In this document: positions 1 to 5,619 of the stretch, in pieces
Layout of the letters: each line of letters starts with the position of its first letter
Position numbering within the stretch: position 1 is the stretch's first letter
The notes under the pieces: model-generated
Told to the model about the DNA's origin: nothing
Seen by the model: the letters and a program-made list of their open reading frames with translations, nothing else
Databases searched by the model: none
Program-made: the position numbers and the translations under genes
Assembly (NCBI GenBank): GCA_021791135.1
Contig: JAJYXD010000086.1
Location: 1-5,832 of the forward strand
Reading direction: 5' to 3'
From: a bacterium
GTDB lineage: Bacteria; Patescibacteriota; Minisyncoccia; UBA6257; GWB1-50-10
DNA length: 5,832 nucleotides

Positions 1-1116
1 CACGCGCTCTCGTTCGGTCTCGTTTCGTTCGTAGGCGTGCTCGTGATCGCGTGTCCCTGCGCGTTGGGGCTTGCGACACCCACGGCGATTATCGTCGGCG
101 TCGGCAAGGGAGCCAGAGAAGGTATTCTCATCAAGGATGCGGCGACGCTCGAGAAGCTTCATAAAGTGAATGTGATCGTTGCCGACAAGACGGGTACGAT
201 CACGAGAGGAAGGCCGGAACTCGTTTCGATAAAAAACCTCTCTTTGAACGATAACGACGAACTCGTCGCGGTGCTTGCGTCGCTCGAGGCGAGATCGGAG
301 CACCCGATCGCACAGACGATCGTTTCGTATGCCGCGGAGAAGGGAATTATGCCCGCATCCGTAAATGACTTCAGTGCAATCAAGGGCAAAGGAGTAAAGG
401 GAGTCATCGGCGGCATTGAATACTATGCGGGCAACACCAAACTTATCGGAGACCTCGGGCTTTCATTCGACGTTCGCGTACTCGAGCAGGAAACAATCGA
501 AGGAAAAACGCCCGTCATTCTCGCCGCGAAGAAGAATGTGCTTGGTGTTTTTATGGTTGCCGATGCGATAAAGCCGGAGGCGAAGGAAGCGATAAACCGT
601 CTTCACGCGCTCGGTATAAAAGTAGTGATGCTTACCGGTGATGACGCGAACACCGCGCGGCACATCGCGGCGCAAGTCGGCGTGGATGATGTGGTCGCCG
701 AGGTGATGCCCGAGGACAAGCTCAAAAAAATAAAAGAGCTCCAGTCGCAAGGGAACGTGGTCGCGATGGCGGGGGACGGAGTGAACGATGCGCCCGCGCT
801 CGCCCAGGCGGATGTGGGGATCGCCATGGCGACGGGAACGGACGTCGCGATCGAATCGGCGGGCATTACGCTCCTTCACGGCGATATCTCGAAACTGGTC
901 AAGGCGATCACGCTCTCGAAGATGACGATGCGCGGCATCAAACAGAATCTCTTCTGGGCATTTATTTACAATATTGTGGGCATTCCGCTCGCAAGCGGAG
1001 TGTTCTATCCCGTATTCGGGTGGCTCTTAAGCCCCGTCTTTGCGGGTCTTGCAATGGCGTTTTCGAGCGTATCGGTCGTCGGCAACTCGCTTCGGCTCAA
1101 GACAAAGAAACTGTAA
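1..1116 (+). CDS. copA: Cu(I)-exporting P1B-type ATPase, C-terminal part (5' end outside window)
   Basis: ATP-driven export of Cu(I) (possibly Ag(I)) across the cytoplasmic membrane. The frame is open from base 1, so the actuator domain and first helices lie outside the window; 371 residues remain. Numbering from base 1, the metal-binding CPC of helix 6 is at residues 18-20, the phosphorylated Asp of DKTGT is D62, the P1B hallmark SEHP has H101-P102, TGDD starts at T212, and the hinge GDGVNDAP is near 258-265. The last two helices carry Y323-N324 and M352 with S355-S356, the ligand pattern of the Cu(I) subgroup (P1B-1). The residue before D62 is Ala (VADKTGT), where bulky residues are more usual. 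It ends in a basic KTKKL tail. It heads the block, 24 bases before the next gene. Zn/Cd pumps are unlikely because of the YN and MxxS pattern. Confidence 0.96.
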   Translation, partial: HALSFGLVSFVGVLVIACPCALGLATPTAIIVGVGKGAREGILIKDAATLEKLHKVNVIVADKTGTITRGRPELVSIKNLSLNDNDELVAVLASLEARSEHPIAQTIVSYAAEKGIMPASVNDFSAIKGKGVKGVIGGIEYYAGNTKLIGDLGLSFDVRVLEQETIEGKTPVILAAKKNVLGVFMVADAIKPEAKEAINRLHALGIKVVMLTGDDANTARHIAAQVGVDDVVAEVMPEDKLKKIKELQSQGNVVAMAGDGVNDAPALAQADVGIAMATGTDVAIESAGITLLHGDISKLVKAITLSKMTMRGIKQNLFWAFIYNIVGIPLASGVFYPVFGWLLSPVFAGLAMAFSSVSVVGNSLRLKTKKL

Positions 1117-1140
1117 AAGGTCGAATGACATGAAAATCAT

Positions 1141-1395
1141 ATGATCAATATACCACATCTTCTCAAGGTTACGGCGGCATGGACGAGTATCGTCTTTACC
1201 GTGTGTTTTCTGGGAGTAGCGATGATGCCCGGCATCCGTCCGGGATTCATGAGATATGCATGGCACATGAACGTGAACACGGGATTCGACGTGCTCTCGT
1301 TCGGTACATTCGTCTCCGGTTTGGTTATTTGGAACGTCGTTGCTTTCTTGGCGGTGCTTCTCTTTGCAAGTTTGTTCAACACTATAAAAAAATAA
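1141..1395 (+). CDS. Small two-helix membrane protein, DUF5676-like
   Basis: An 84-residue protein with two predicted membrane segments, about residues 11-29 and 56-79, joined by a loop containing a Pro-Gly-Ile-Arg-Pro turn and a WHMN stretch (W41, H42, M43) before a Gly-Phe-Asp motif. This shape, with a Cys in helix 1 (C22), a loop His, and a Gly-rich second helix ending in FN and Lys residues, resembles DUF5676 proteins, which often sit beside copper ATPases. That assignment is from memory of the family pattern and is moderate. ATG 1141 is the only start upstream of residue 27 (an in-frame stop lies at 1126). There is no good Shine-Dalgarno; AAAGG at 1116-1120 is too far. It follows the ATPase by 24 bases and precedes the next gene by 19, so the three are probably one transcript. 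The exact role is unknown; an accessory role in metal transport is inferred from position. Confidence 0.72.
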   Translation: MINIPHLLKVTAAWTSIVFTVCFLGVAMMPGIRPGFMRYAWHMNVNTGFDVLSFGTFVSGLVIWNVVAFLAVLLFASLFNTIKK

Positions 1396-1414
1396 GTAAT
1401 TGTTGCGAACTTCA

Positions 1415-1810
1415 ATGAAATACACGGCGACACTATTGTTTTTGAGTTTCATCGGAATAGCTGTTTTCGGTTTTGTGTTGATGAATCACTCCATGATGCG
1501 GGGAGAGAATTGTATCGTTTCCGCCGTCATGGGGAATCCCTGCCCTACGAATCAGGGAAGCTTCGCGCTACATCACCTTGCCGCCCTTGCGGTTTTTTCA
1601 AACAGCTTGCCGTCGGCGATCTTCAACGTTTCTCCTCTTATTGTTCTTTCTTTTGCGCTCGCGTTGCTCGCCTTTTTCAGGATAAGAAGCCCGTATTCAC
1701 GGCCCCCCTCGTTCGCATCCGCGCTTCGGAGGCGAAATGTTCGTTACCGTTCCCATACTCCCCGATTCATGCGGTGGCTCGCGTTGTTTGAACACAGCCC
1801 TTCTTTCTAA
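1415..1810 (+). CDS. Small membrane protein with Cys/His-His motif and basic C-terminal tail, unknown function
   Basis: A 131-residue protein. Residues 6-24 form a first membrane helix ending in MNH (H25). A loop follows with M27, M28, C33, C43 in a Gly-Asn-Pro-Cys-Pro turn, and H53-H54. A second hydrophobic segment covers about residues 72-89. The tail (90-131) is rich in Arg and Ser and ends in an RWLALFEHSPSF-type stretch. The Met, Cys and His cluster between the two helices looks able to bind soft metal, but this is inference. I do not recognise a characterised family. ATG 1415 is preferred over TTG 1400 in the same frame because it puts Lys directly ahead of the hydrophobic helix and is the more usual start codon. 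It lies 19 bases after the preceding gene; base composition matches its neighbours. The tail could be suspected of being a frameshift artefact, but it remains open and ends in an ordered aromatic stretch. Confidence 0.72.
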   Translation: MKYTATLLFLSFIGIAVFGFVLMNHSMMRGENCIVSAVMGNPCPTNQGSFALHHLAALAVFSNSLPSAIFNVSPLIVLSFALALLAFFRIRSPYSRPPSFASALRRRNVRYRSHTPRFMRWLALFEHSPSF

Positions 1811-1850
1811 GAAGCGACTGCGGGGAGAATTTCTTCGCGGTCATTTTTCG

Positions 1851-1870
1851 CGCCTTGTGGTAACAAGGCG
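1851..1870. repeat. Perfect 8-bp inverted repeat (hairpin) in the intergenic gap
   Basis: CGCCTTGT (1851-1858) and ACAAGGCG (1863-1870) are exact reverse complements around a GGTA loop. The stem is GC-rich enough to fold. No T-run follows on the + strand, and on the - strand it is followed by an A-run, so it is not a standard intrinsic terminator. It could be a processing or stability element between two transcript parts, or a protein-binding site. The inverted repeat is certain; its function is unknown. Confidence 0.6.
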
Positions 1871-1880
1871 TTCGGCTGTC

Positions 1881-1896
1881 GTTATAACATCGTTAT
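1881..1896 (+). promoter_or_regulatory. Possible promoter/operator: TATAAC box within a small dyad
   Basis: GTTATAAC (1881-1888) is self-complementary, and ATAAC (1884-1888) is repeated inverted as GTTAT (1892-1896) across three bases. The hexamer TATAAC (1883-1888) is one mismatch from a sigma-70 -10 box and sits 14 bases before the ATG of the DUF1573 gene. No convincing -35 hexamer is present at 16-18 bases upstream, so the promoter is weakly supported. A dyad overlapping a -10 box would suit a repressor. If used, the transcript would be nearly leaderless, which fits the missing Shine-Dalgarno there. Confidence 0.3.
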
Positions 1897-1902
1897 GAAT
1901 GT

Positions 1903-2397
1903 ATGAACAAAAAAATAATAATTATCGGCGCGTGTATCATGCTTGCGTTCATCGGTCTCATGTGGTGGGGCTGGAGCGTTCAAGCACCGGAGGCTTCCGG
2001 AACTTCCGGTCCGGTGAGTTCTCTTACGGCACCTGAAAAATTCTACGACTTCGGGACGATATCAATGAAAGACGGACTGGTAAACCACGTGTTCACCATC
2101 ACTAACTCTTCTTCTCGAGATGTGAAGATAAAAAAGATAAGCACCTCGTGCATGTGCACCAAGGCCTACATTAAGGGTGCGGATGGAGAAAAAGGGCCGT
2201 TCGGGATGGAAGGCATGGGGTTTCTTCCGCCCGCCAATGAAGTGATAAAAGCGGGGGAGTCGCGGGACGTAAACGTCGTATATGATCCGAATGCTCACGG
2301 ACCGGCGGGAGTTGGTGCGATCGATCGCTTCGTGTATCTCGCTGATGTATCCGGAAATGCGCTTCAACTTGAGATAAAAGCTCTGGTTACCCCATAA
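1903..2397 (+). CDS. Membrane-anchored DUF1573 protein with CxC motif
   Basis: A 164-residue protein. Residues 2-4 are basic-polar and 5-25 form one hydrophobic segment (signal anchor), followed by a Ser/Gly/Pro linker to about 43. The DUF1573 domain starts with a KFYDFGTI strand (46-53), then the VFTITNSS strand (63-70), then STSCMCTKA with C83 and C85, and ends near a YDPNAHGPAG segment (127-136). DUF1573 is a beta-sandwich whose usual motif is SCGCT; here it is SCMCT. A Gly/Met/Phe-rich insert (about 98-108) follows the Cys pair. The domain should lie outside the cytoplasm. Its biochemical role is not established; because the CcdA-like gene starts only 5 bases downstream, the Cys pair may be a redox partner or a metal site (inference). 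ATG 1903 has no Shine-Dalgarno; two nearby upstream ATGs are out of frame. C11 is not a convincing lipobox, because the hydrophobic run continues past it. Confidence 0.9.
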   Translation: MNKKIIIIGACIMLAFIGLMWWGWSVQAPEASGTSGPVSSLTAPEKFYDFGTISMKDGLVNHVFTITNSSSRDVKIKKISTSCMCTKAYIKGADGEKGPFGMEGMGFLPPANEVIKAGESRDVNVVYDPNAHGPAGVGAIDRFVYLADVSGNALQLEIKALVTP

Positions 2398-2400
2398 GGA
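2395..2400 (+). promoter_or_regulatory. Shine-Dalgarno-like TAAGGA ahead of the CcdA-like gene
   Basis: TAAGGA overlaps the stop codon of the DUF1573 gene and lies two bases before ATG 2403. The spacing is short, but it is one of only two purine-rich ribosome sites seen among the start codons in the window, and suggests coupled translation of the two genes. Confidence 0.4.
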
Positions 2401-2402
2401 TC

Positions 2403-3182
2403 ATGAAAAAAATCATATTACTATTCGTTGCCGTTGCCGTAGTGGTGGGAGGGATACTACTTCTGAAAGAGAGTTCGGGAACCGCTTCGTTCATCTGGCA
2501 GATCAGTGACAAGGGTGCGTGGCTCCTGCCGCTCGTCCTTCTGTCCGCGGTACTCGATAGCGTCCACCCGTGCTCATTTTCCATTCTGCTTATCACAATC
2601 GCCTTCCTGTTCGGTATGCAAATGACGAGGCGGGAGATTCTTAGAATCGGCGGCACGTATATCGCGGGAATTTTCGCGGCGTATCTCCTGATCGGACTCG
2701 GTATCCTTAGGGTGCTGCATCTCTTCAATACGCCCCACTTCATGGGTAAGCTCGGTGCGGCGCTTCTTATCGGATTCGGAGTGATCAATATAGTAAACGA
2801 GTTTGCACCGAAATTTCCGGTCAAACTCAAAATTCCGTCCGTCTCCCATACGGCAATCGGAAAGCTTATGCAGAAAGCATCAATGCCGGCCGCGTTCGGC
2901 CTCGGGCTTCTCGTCGGCATCTGTCAATTTCCGTGTATGGGAGGACCCTATCTTATGGTAATCGGATTGCTTCGTGATCACGTTACGTACATGAGCGGTT
3001 TCGGGTATCTGACGCTCTACAATCTGATTCTTATTGCGCCTCTTGCGTTGGTGCTTTGGGTCGCGGCGGACAAAAAGGTTGTGGACAAGTTCCAGGAATG
3101 GAAAAAAGCGAACATGAAAGGACTTAAATTCTGGACGGGACTCGTGATGATCATTCTCGGCATAATGATCTTATTCATATAA
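2403..3182 (+). CDS. ccdA: CcdA/DsbD-type membrane electron-transfer protein
   Basis: A 259-residue polytopic protein of the cytochrome c biogenesis CcdA / DsbD transmembrane superfamily, which passes electrons from cytoplasmic thioredoxin across the membrane to thiols outside. An N-terminal hydrophobic segment (3-21) precedes the core. The two paired Cys regions are visible: DSVHPC with C57 in the first core helix, and CQFPCMGGPY with C174 and C178 at the start of the second half. The remaining helices are around 60-72, 84-105, 115-133, 163-190, 200-221 and 241-259. The CQFPCMGGPY form resembles the thermophile/archaeal and CPR branch rather than DsbD itself; there is no fused thioredoxin or DsbD-alpha domain. 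It starts 5 bases after the DUF1573 gene and ends 8 bases before the Cys-rich protein, so those are its likely partners. The symbol denotes the superfamily; the true substrate is unknown. Confidence 0.9.
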   Translation: MKKIILLFVAVAVVVGGILLLKESSGTASFIWQISDKGAWLLPLVLLSAVLDSVHPCSFSILLITIAFLFGMQMTRREILRIGGTYIAGIFAAYLLIGLGILRVLHLFNTPHFMGKLGAALLIGFGVINIVNEFAPKFPVKLKIPSVSHTAIGKLMQKASMPAAFGLGLLVGICQFPCMGGPYLMVIGLLRDHVTYMSGFGYLTLYNLILIAPLALVLWVAADKKVVDKFQEWKKANMKGLKFWTGLVMIILGIMILFI

Positions 3183-3190
3183 ATAAATTT

Positions 3191-4120
3191 ATGGAACATA
3201 CAACACACAGTGAAAAAAAAGGAATATATCTCTTACCGGCGAGCATCGCGTTCGCGGCGGTACTAATCGCCGGAGCGTGGATATATACGACCGGTCTCAG
3301 GTATCGAAATAATCAAGCGGAGACTCAACCTCAACCGCGGGCGCAGGAAGGAACGATCACCAATTCACTTGAAGAAAAAGTGCTGCCGTCCGGAGGGATG
3401 ACTCTTCCGGTCGTGTGGGGAGATCTCGGATCAAAGCTTGTGAGTGCGGGAGTGATTGACGCGGAAAAGTTCAAGGCAATGTATGAAACGCGCGGAGCGT
3501 TCAGTGAAGAATACAAAAATCTCCTCCAGGGGCGGAACGACGGGAAACTCACTATAACAAGGGACAATGCGGGATATCTCCTGAATCTTTTCTGGGCGCT
3601 CGGCCTCGGGAGTAAAAATCCGGTTTTGGATTCCGGGGAGATGAAAAACCCCGCCTACGGCGGAGCGCAGAACTTCGCCTCAACAGGAGGATGGACGGTG
3701 GGAAAGGGAAGTCCTATGGATCATTACAGCAGTCATACGTTCTTTCCTTTGACGCCGGAACAACAGGTGCTCGTCGAGAAAATTTCGAAGGGAATATATC
3801 GGCCGTGCTGCGGCAACTCGACACATTTTCCCGACTGTAATCACGGCATGGCCATGCTCGGACTTTTGGAGTTGATGGCTTCGCAGGGAGTAAGCGAACA
3901 GGATATGTGGAGAGCGGCCTTAGCGGTGAATGCCTACTGGTTTCCCGATACATATCTCACGATTGCGGCTTACATGGAGAATAAAGGTACTGACTGGAAG
4001 AATGTGAATCCGCAAGAGGTGCTCGGAGCCGATTATTCAAGCGCTTCCGGGTATGCCGCTATCAAATCTCAAGTCGCCCAACCGGAACAGCAACGGAGCG
4101 GGAGCGGGTGCGGAGTGTAG
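3191..4120 (+). CDS. Membrane-anchored Cys/His-rich protein of unknown function
   Basis: A 309-residue protein. One N-terminal membrane segment (about 12-34) after a polar His-containing start, then a Gln/Pro-rich linker to about 65, then a soluble part predicted outside the cytoplasm. Its most distinctive region is 201-231: GIYRPCCGNS with C206 and C207, H212, FPDC with C216, then NHGMAMLG with H218, running into a helix. Upstream H178 and H182 (DHYSSH) may join the same site. The last residues are SGSGCGV, with C307 three from the end. This looks like a Cys/His metal or thiol site, but I do not recognise a characterised domain. It is tightly linked to the CcdA-like gene (8 bases), which suggests the Cys residues are kept reduced or loaded by that carrier (inference). 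ATG 3191 has no Shine-Dalgarno; its stop is TAG. Confidence 0.85.
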   Translation: MEHTTHSEKKGIYLLPASIAFAAVLIAGAWIYTTGLRYRNNQAETQPQPRAQEGTITNSLEEKVLPSGGMTLPVVWGDLGSKLVSAGVIDAEKFKAMYETRGAFSEEYKNLLQGRNDGKLTITRDNAGYLLNLFWALGLGSKNPVLDSGEMKNPAYGGAQNFASTGGWTVGKGSPMDHYSSHTFFPLTPEQQVLVEKISKGIYRPCCGNSTHFPDCNHGMAMLGLLELMASQGVSEQDMWRAALAVNAYWFPDTYLTIAAYMENKGTDWKNVNPQEVLGADYSSASGYAAIKSQVAQPEQQRSGSGCGV

Positions 4121-4166
4121 GACCTCGCAGTTTCCCGAATGTGTGGCGGGTTCGTTTCCACTCGTG

Positions 4167-4172
4167 TATAAT
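4167..4172 (+). promoter_or_regulatory. Perfect TATAAT -10 box upstream of the HMA-TauE/SafE gene
   Basis: TATAAT matches the sigma-70 -10 consensus exactly and lies in the 61-base gap, the second largest in the block, nine bases before ATG 4182. The -35 region at the usual distance (near 4144-4149, TGGCGG) is poor, and there is no TGn extension. If used, transcription would start two or three bases before the ATG and give a leaderless message, which conflicts with the good ribosome site at 4173-4179. Confidence 0.4.
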
Positions 4173-4179
4173 GGGGTGA
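4173..4179 (+). promoter_or_regulatory. Ribosome binding site GGGGTGA fixing the start at 4182
   Basis: GGGGTGA pairs with the GGTGA part of the anti-Shine-Dalgarno and stands at normal aligned distance from ATG 4182. It supports that start over the in-frame ATG at 4053, which would overlap the preceding gene by 68 bases and add a non-conserved N-terminus. Confidence 0.55.
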
Positions 4180-4181
4180 AA

Positions 4182-5201
4182 ATGAATCCACACACCTACA
4201 CCTTCCACGTAAACGGCATGCATTGTAAGGGGTGCGTGCTCCTTACCGAGACTGAACTAAAGAACGACCCGCCGGTTCCTTCGGCAAAATCGGATCTGAA
4301 GACCAAGTCGGTTGAAATTCAGGGAGAATTCGGAGGAATGGGACCCGATGCGATCGCGGGGGAGTTGTCGAAACTCTTGTCGCAGCACTCGCTTTCGACG
4401 GAGGCGGAGCAGACGAAGATACGTTGGAGTGAGTTCAAGATGGCGATTCCAATCGCGCTCGGATTTGTCGCGCTGTTCATACTGCTTCAGAAGCTCGGGA
4501 TAGTAAATCTCATACGCGGGGGAAATGTCACCTACGGAACCGCGTTCGTGATAGGAATCGTGGCCTCACTCTCTACCTGTATGGCGGTTGTGGGAGGGCT
4601 TTTACTCTCAATGTCCGCCACCTTCGCACGCGAAGGAGATGCCGTACGGCCGCAGCTTTTGTTTCATCTTGGAAGAATCATCTCGTTCTTCATTCTGGGC
4701 GGAGTAATCGGTGCGGCCGGCTCTGTCTTCCAATTAGGATCGATCGGCATATTCGTTCTCGGAATGGCAATCGGTCTCGTGATGCTTGTGCTCGGCCTCA
4801 ATCTTCTCGAGATATTCGGCTGGACGAAGCGTTTTCAGCCGTCCATGCCGAAGTTTCTTTCGAAAAGAATGTTGGGTGTTACCGAACTCAATCATACGCT
4901 CACGCCCGCGCTTGTCGGTATCGTCACCTTTTTCCTGCCGTGCGGGTTCACGCAGTCGATGCAGATCTACACGCTCTCGACGGGCAGTTTTCTCACGGGC
5001 GGTCTCACGATGCTCTCGTTCGCGCTCGGCACACTTCCCGTACTCGCACTCGTGAGTTTCAGCTCGATGAGTATTAAAGACAGTCCAAAGGCCGGCATCT
5101 TCTTCAAAAGCGCGGGGCTTATCGTCATTCTCTTCGCCATCTTTAATATCTTGAACAGTCTTGCGGCAATAGGATGGATCGCACCGCTCTTCAGTTTGTA
5201 A
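4182..5201 (+). CDS. HMA domain fused to TauE/SafE (DsbD_2-type) membrane protein, probable copper handling
   Basis: A 339-residue fusion. Residues 5-75 form an HMA (CopZ-like) domain with the metal site GMHCKGC (C15, C18) and the VEIQGEF strand near 44-50; this fold binds Cu(I) through the two Cys. From about 86 on is a membrane domain of the DsbD_2 / urease-accessory-like / TauE-SafE type, with helices near 87-105, 117-144, 160-184, 186-210, 240-258, 266-292 and 308-336. Each half of the membrane domain has one conserved Cys: STC (C133) and FLPCGF (C254), as in the DsbD superfamily. Such HMA-TauE/SafE fusions are known beside copper ATPases. The HMA part is probably cytoplasmic, and the protein would move copper or electrons outward; which of these is unproven. 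The cupredoxin gene follows 8 bases later. The start is set by the ribosome site GGGGTGA; the ATG in frame at 4053 was not chosen. Confidence 0.9.
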   Translation: MNPHTYTFHVNGMHCKGCVLLTETELKNDPPVPSAKSDLKTKSVEIQGEFGGMGPDAIAGELSKLLSQHSLSTEAEQTKIRWSEFKMAIPIALGFVALFILLQKLGIVNLIRGGNVTYGTAFVIGIVASLSTCMAVVGGLLLSMSATFAREGDAVRPQLLFHLGRIISFFILGGVIGAAGSVFQLGSIGIFVLGMAIGLVMLVLGLNLLEIFGWTKRFQPSMPKFLSKRMLGVTELNHTLTPALVGIVTFFLPCGFTQSMQIYTLSTGSFLTGGLTMLSFALGTLPVLALVSFSSMSIKDSPKAGIFFKSAGLIVILFAIFNILNSLAAIGWIAPLFSL

Positions 5202-5209
5202 TCAACATT

Positions 5210-5602
5210 ATGAATACCAAAACAATCTCAATCGGAGTCGTTCTCGTAGCGGTCGTTATCGGCGGAGTTATTCTTTTCTCCGGAACCGGAGGAACCGCGG
5301 GCAGTACGCCGGCGAGGGGAATTTCCGTAGTCGACGGAAAACAAGTAATTGAAATCAACGTGAAGGGCGGCTACGCGCCGCGTTCCGTAGCGGCGAAAGC
5401 AAACATGCCCTCGGTCATCAAGTTTAAAACGAACGGCACCTTCGACTGCTCTTCCGCGGTCGTGATTCCCGATCTGAACTATCGGACATATCTTCCTTCC
5501 ACAGGAGAAACGTCCGTCGACGTACCTCCCCAAAAACAGGGGACGGTGCTCAGAGGACTCTGCGCGATGGGGATGTACAACTTTTCGGTGAGTTTCGAGT
5601 GA
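5210..5602 (+). CDS. Membrane-anchored cupredoxin-like protein
   Basis: A 130-residue protein. Residues 6-24 are a signal anchor, followed by a Gly/Thr/Ser linker. The rest reads as a cupredoxin-type beta sandwich: the strand VIEINVKGG (46-54) with YAPRSV, the PSVIKFKTN strand, FDCSSAVVIPDL with C80, then the TSVDVPPQKQGT turn and GLCAMGMYNFSVSF with C118, M120 and M122. The CxMGM pattern near the C-terminus matches the Cu-binding loop of cupredoxin_1-type proteins. No His is present anywhere in the domain, so any site would be built from C80, C118 and Met, favouring Cu(I) storage or transfer over a blue-copper electron carrier (inference). ATG 5210 is chosen over 5174, in the same frame, because the earlier start overlaps the previous gene. 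There is no Shine-Dalgarno. It probably works with the preceding HMA protein on the outer face of the membrane. Confidence 0.83.
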   Translation: MNTKTISIGVVLVAVVIGGVILFSGTGGTAGSTPARGISVVDGKQVIEINVKGGYAPRSVAAKANMPSVIKFKTNGTFDCSSAVVIPDLNYRTYLPSTGETSVDVPPQKQGTVLRGLCAMGMYNFSVSFE

Positions 5603-5619
5603 GAAGTTTTTAAAACTTC
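5603..5619. terminator. Weak palindrome between converging genes
   Basis: GAAGTTTT (5603-5610) and AAAACTTC (5612-5619) are reverse complements around one base, giving about a 7-bp AT-rich stem. It lies right after the cupredoxin stop and covers the stop codon of the opposite gene, the expected place for a two-way terminator. The stem is AU-rich and no T-run follows on either strand, so termination is only a possibility. Confidence 0.3.

Noticed and set aside
463..879. Long open frame on the minus strand inside the ATPase gene
   Set aside because: It is a codon-bias shadow of a strongly conserved gene; the translation is Arg/His-rich with no recognisable motif.
1136..1145. 10-bp palindrome ATCATATGAT over the start codon of the DUF5676-like gene
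   Set aside because: It is AT-rich, short and includes the start codon; likely chance, with no second copy seen.
1400..1414. TTG 1400 as start of the small Cys/His membrane protein
   Set aside because: ATG 1415 is in the same frame, is the more common start, and gives a normal Lys-then-hydrophobic N-terminus.
1851..1870. Intrinsic terminator after the small Cys/His membrane protein gene
   Set aside because: The stem is perfect but no T-run follows on either strand, so it is listed only as an inverted repeat.
1903..1938. Lipoprotein signal (Cys 11) in the DUF1573 protein
   Set aside because: The hydrophobic stretch before the Cys is only a few residues and continues well past it, so it looks like an uncleaved anchor.
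2387..2920. 177-residue open frame on the minus strand across the CcdA-like gene
   Set aside because: It lies opposite a gene with clear membrane segments and conserved Cys motifs; its own translation is low-complexity and family-free.
4053..4181. Longer in-frame start for the HMA-TauE/SafE gene at ATG 4053
   Set aside because: It would overlap the preceding gene by 68 bases and add a 43-residue low-complexity stretch ahead of a clean HMA domain; ATG 4182 has a good ribosome site.
5174..5209. In-frame ATG 5174 as start of the cupredoxin-like gene
   Set aside because: It overlaps the previous gene and puts 12 extra residues before a normal signal anchor that begins with MNTK at 5210.
5600..5602. 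Recoded TGA (as in some CPR lineages that read TGA as Gly)
   Set aside because: No in-frame TGA interrupts any gene, Trp uses TGG, and the TGA at the cupredoxin end falls right after the last expected strand.
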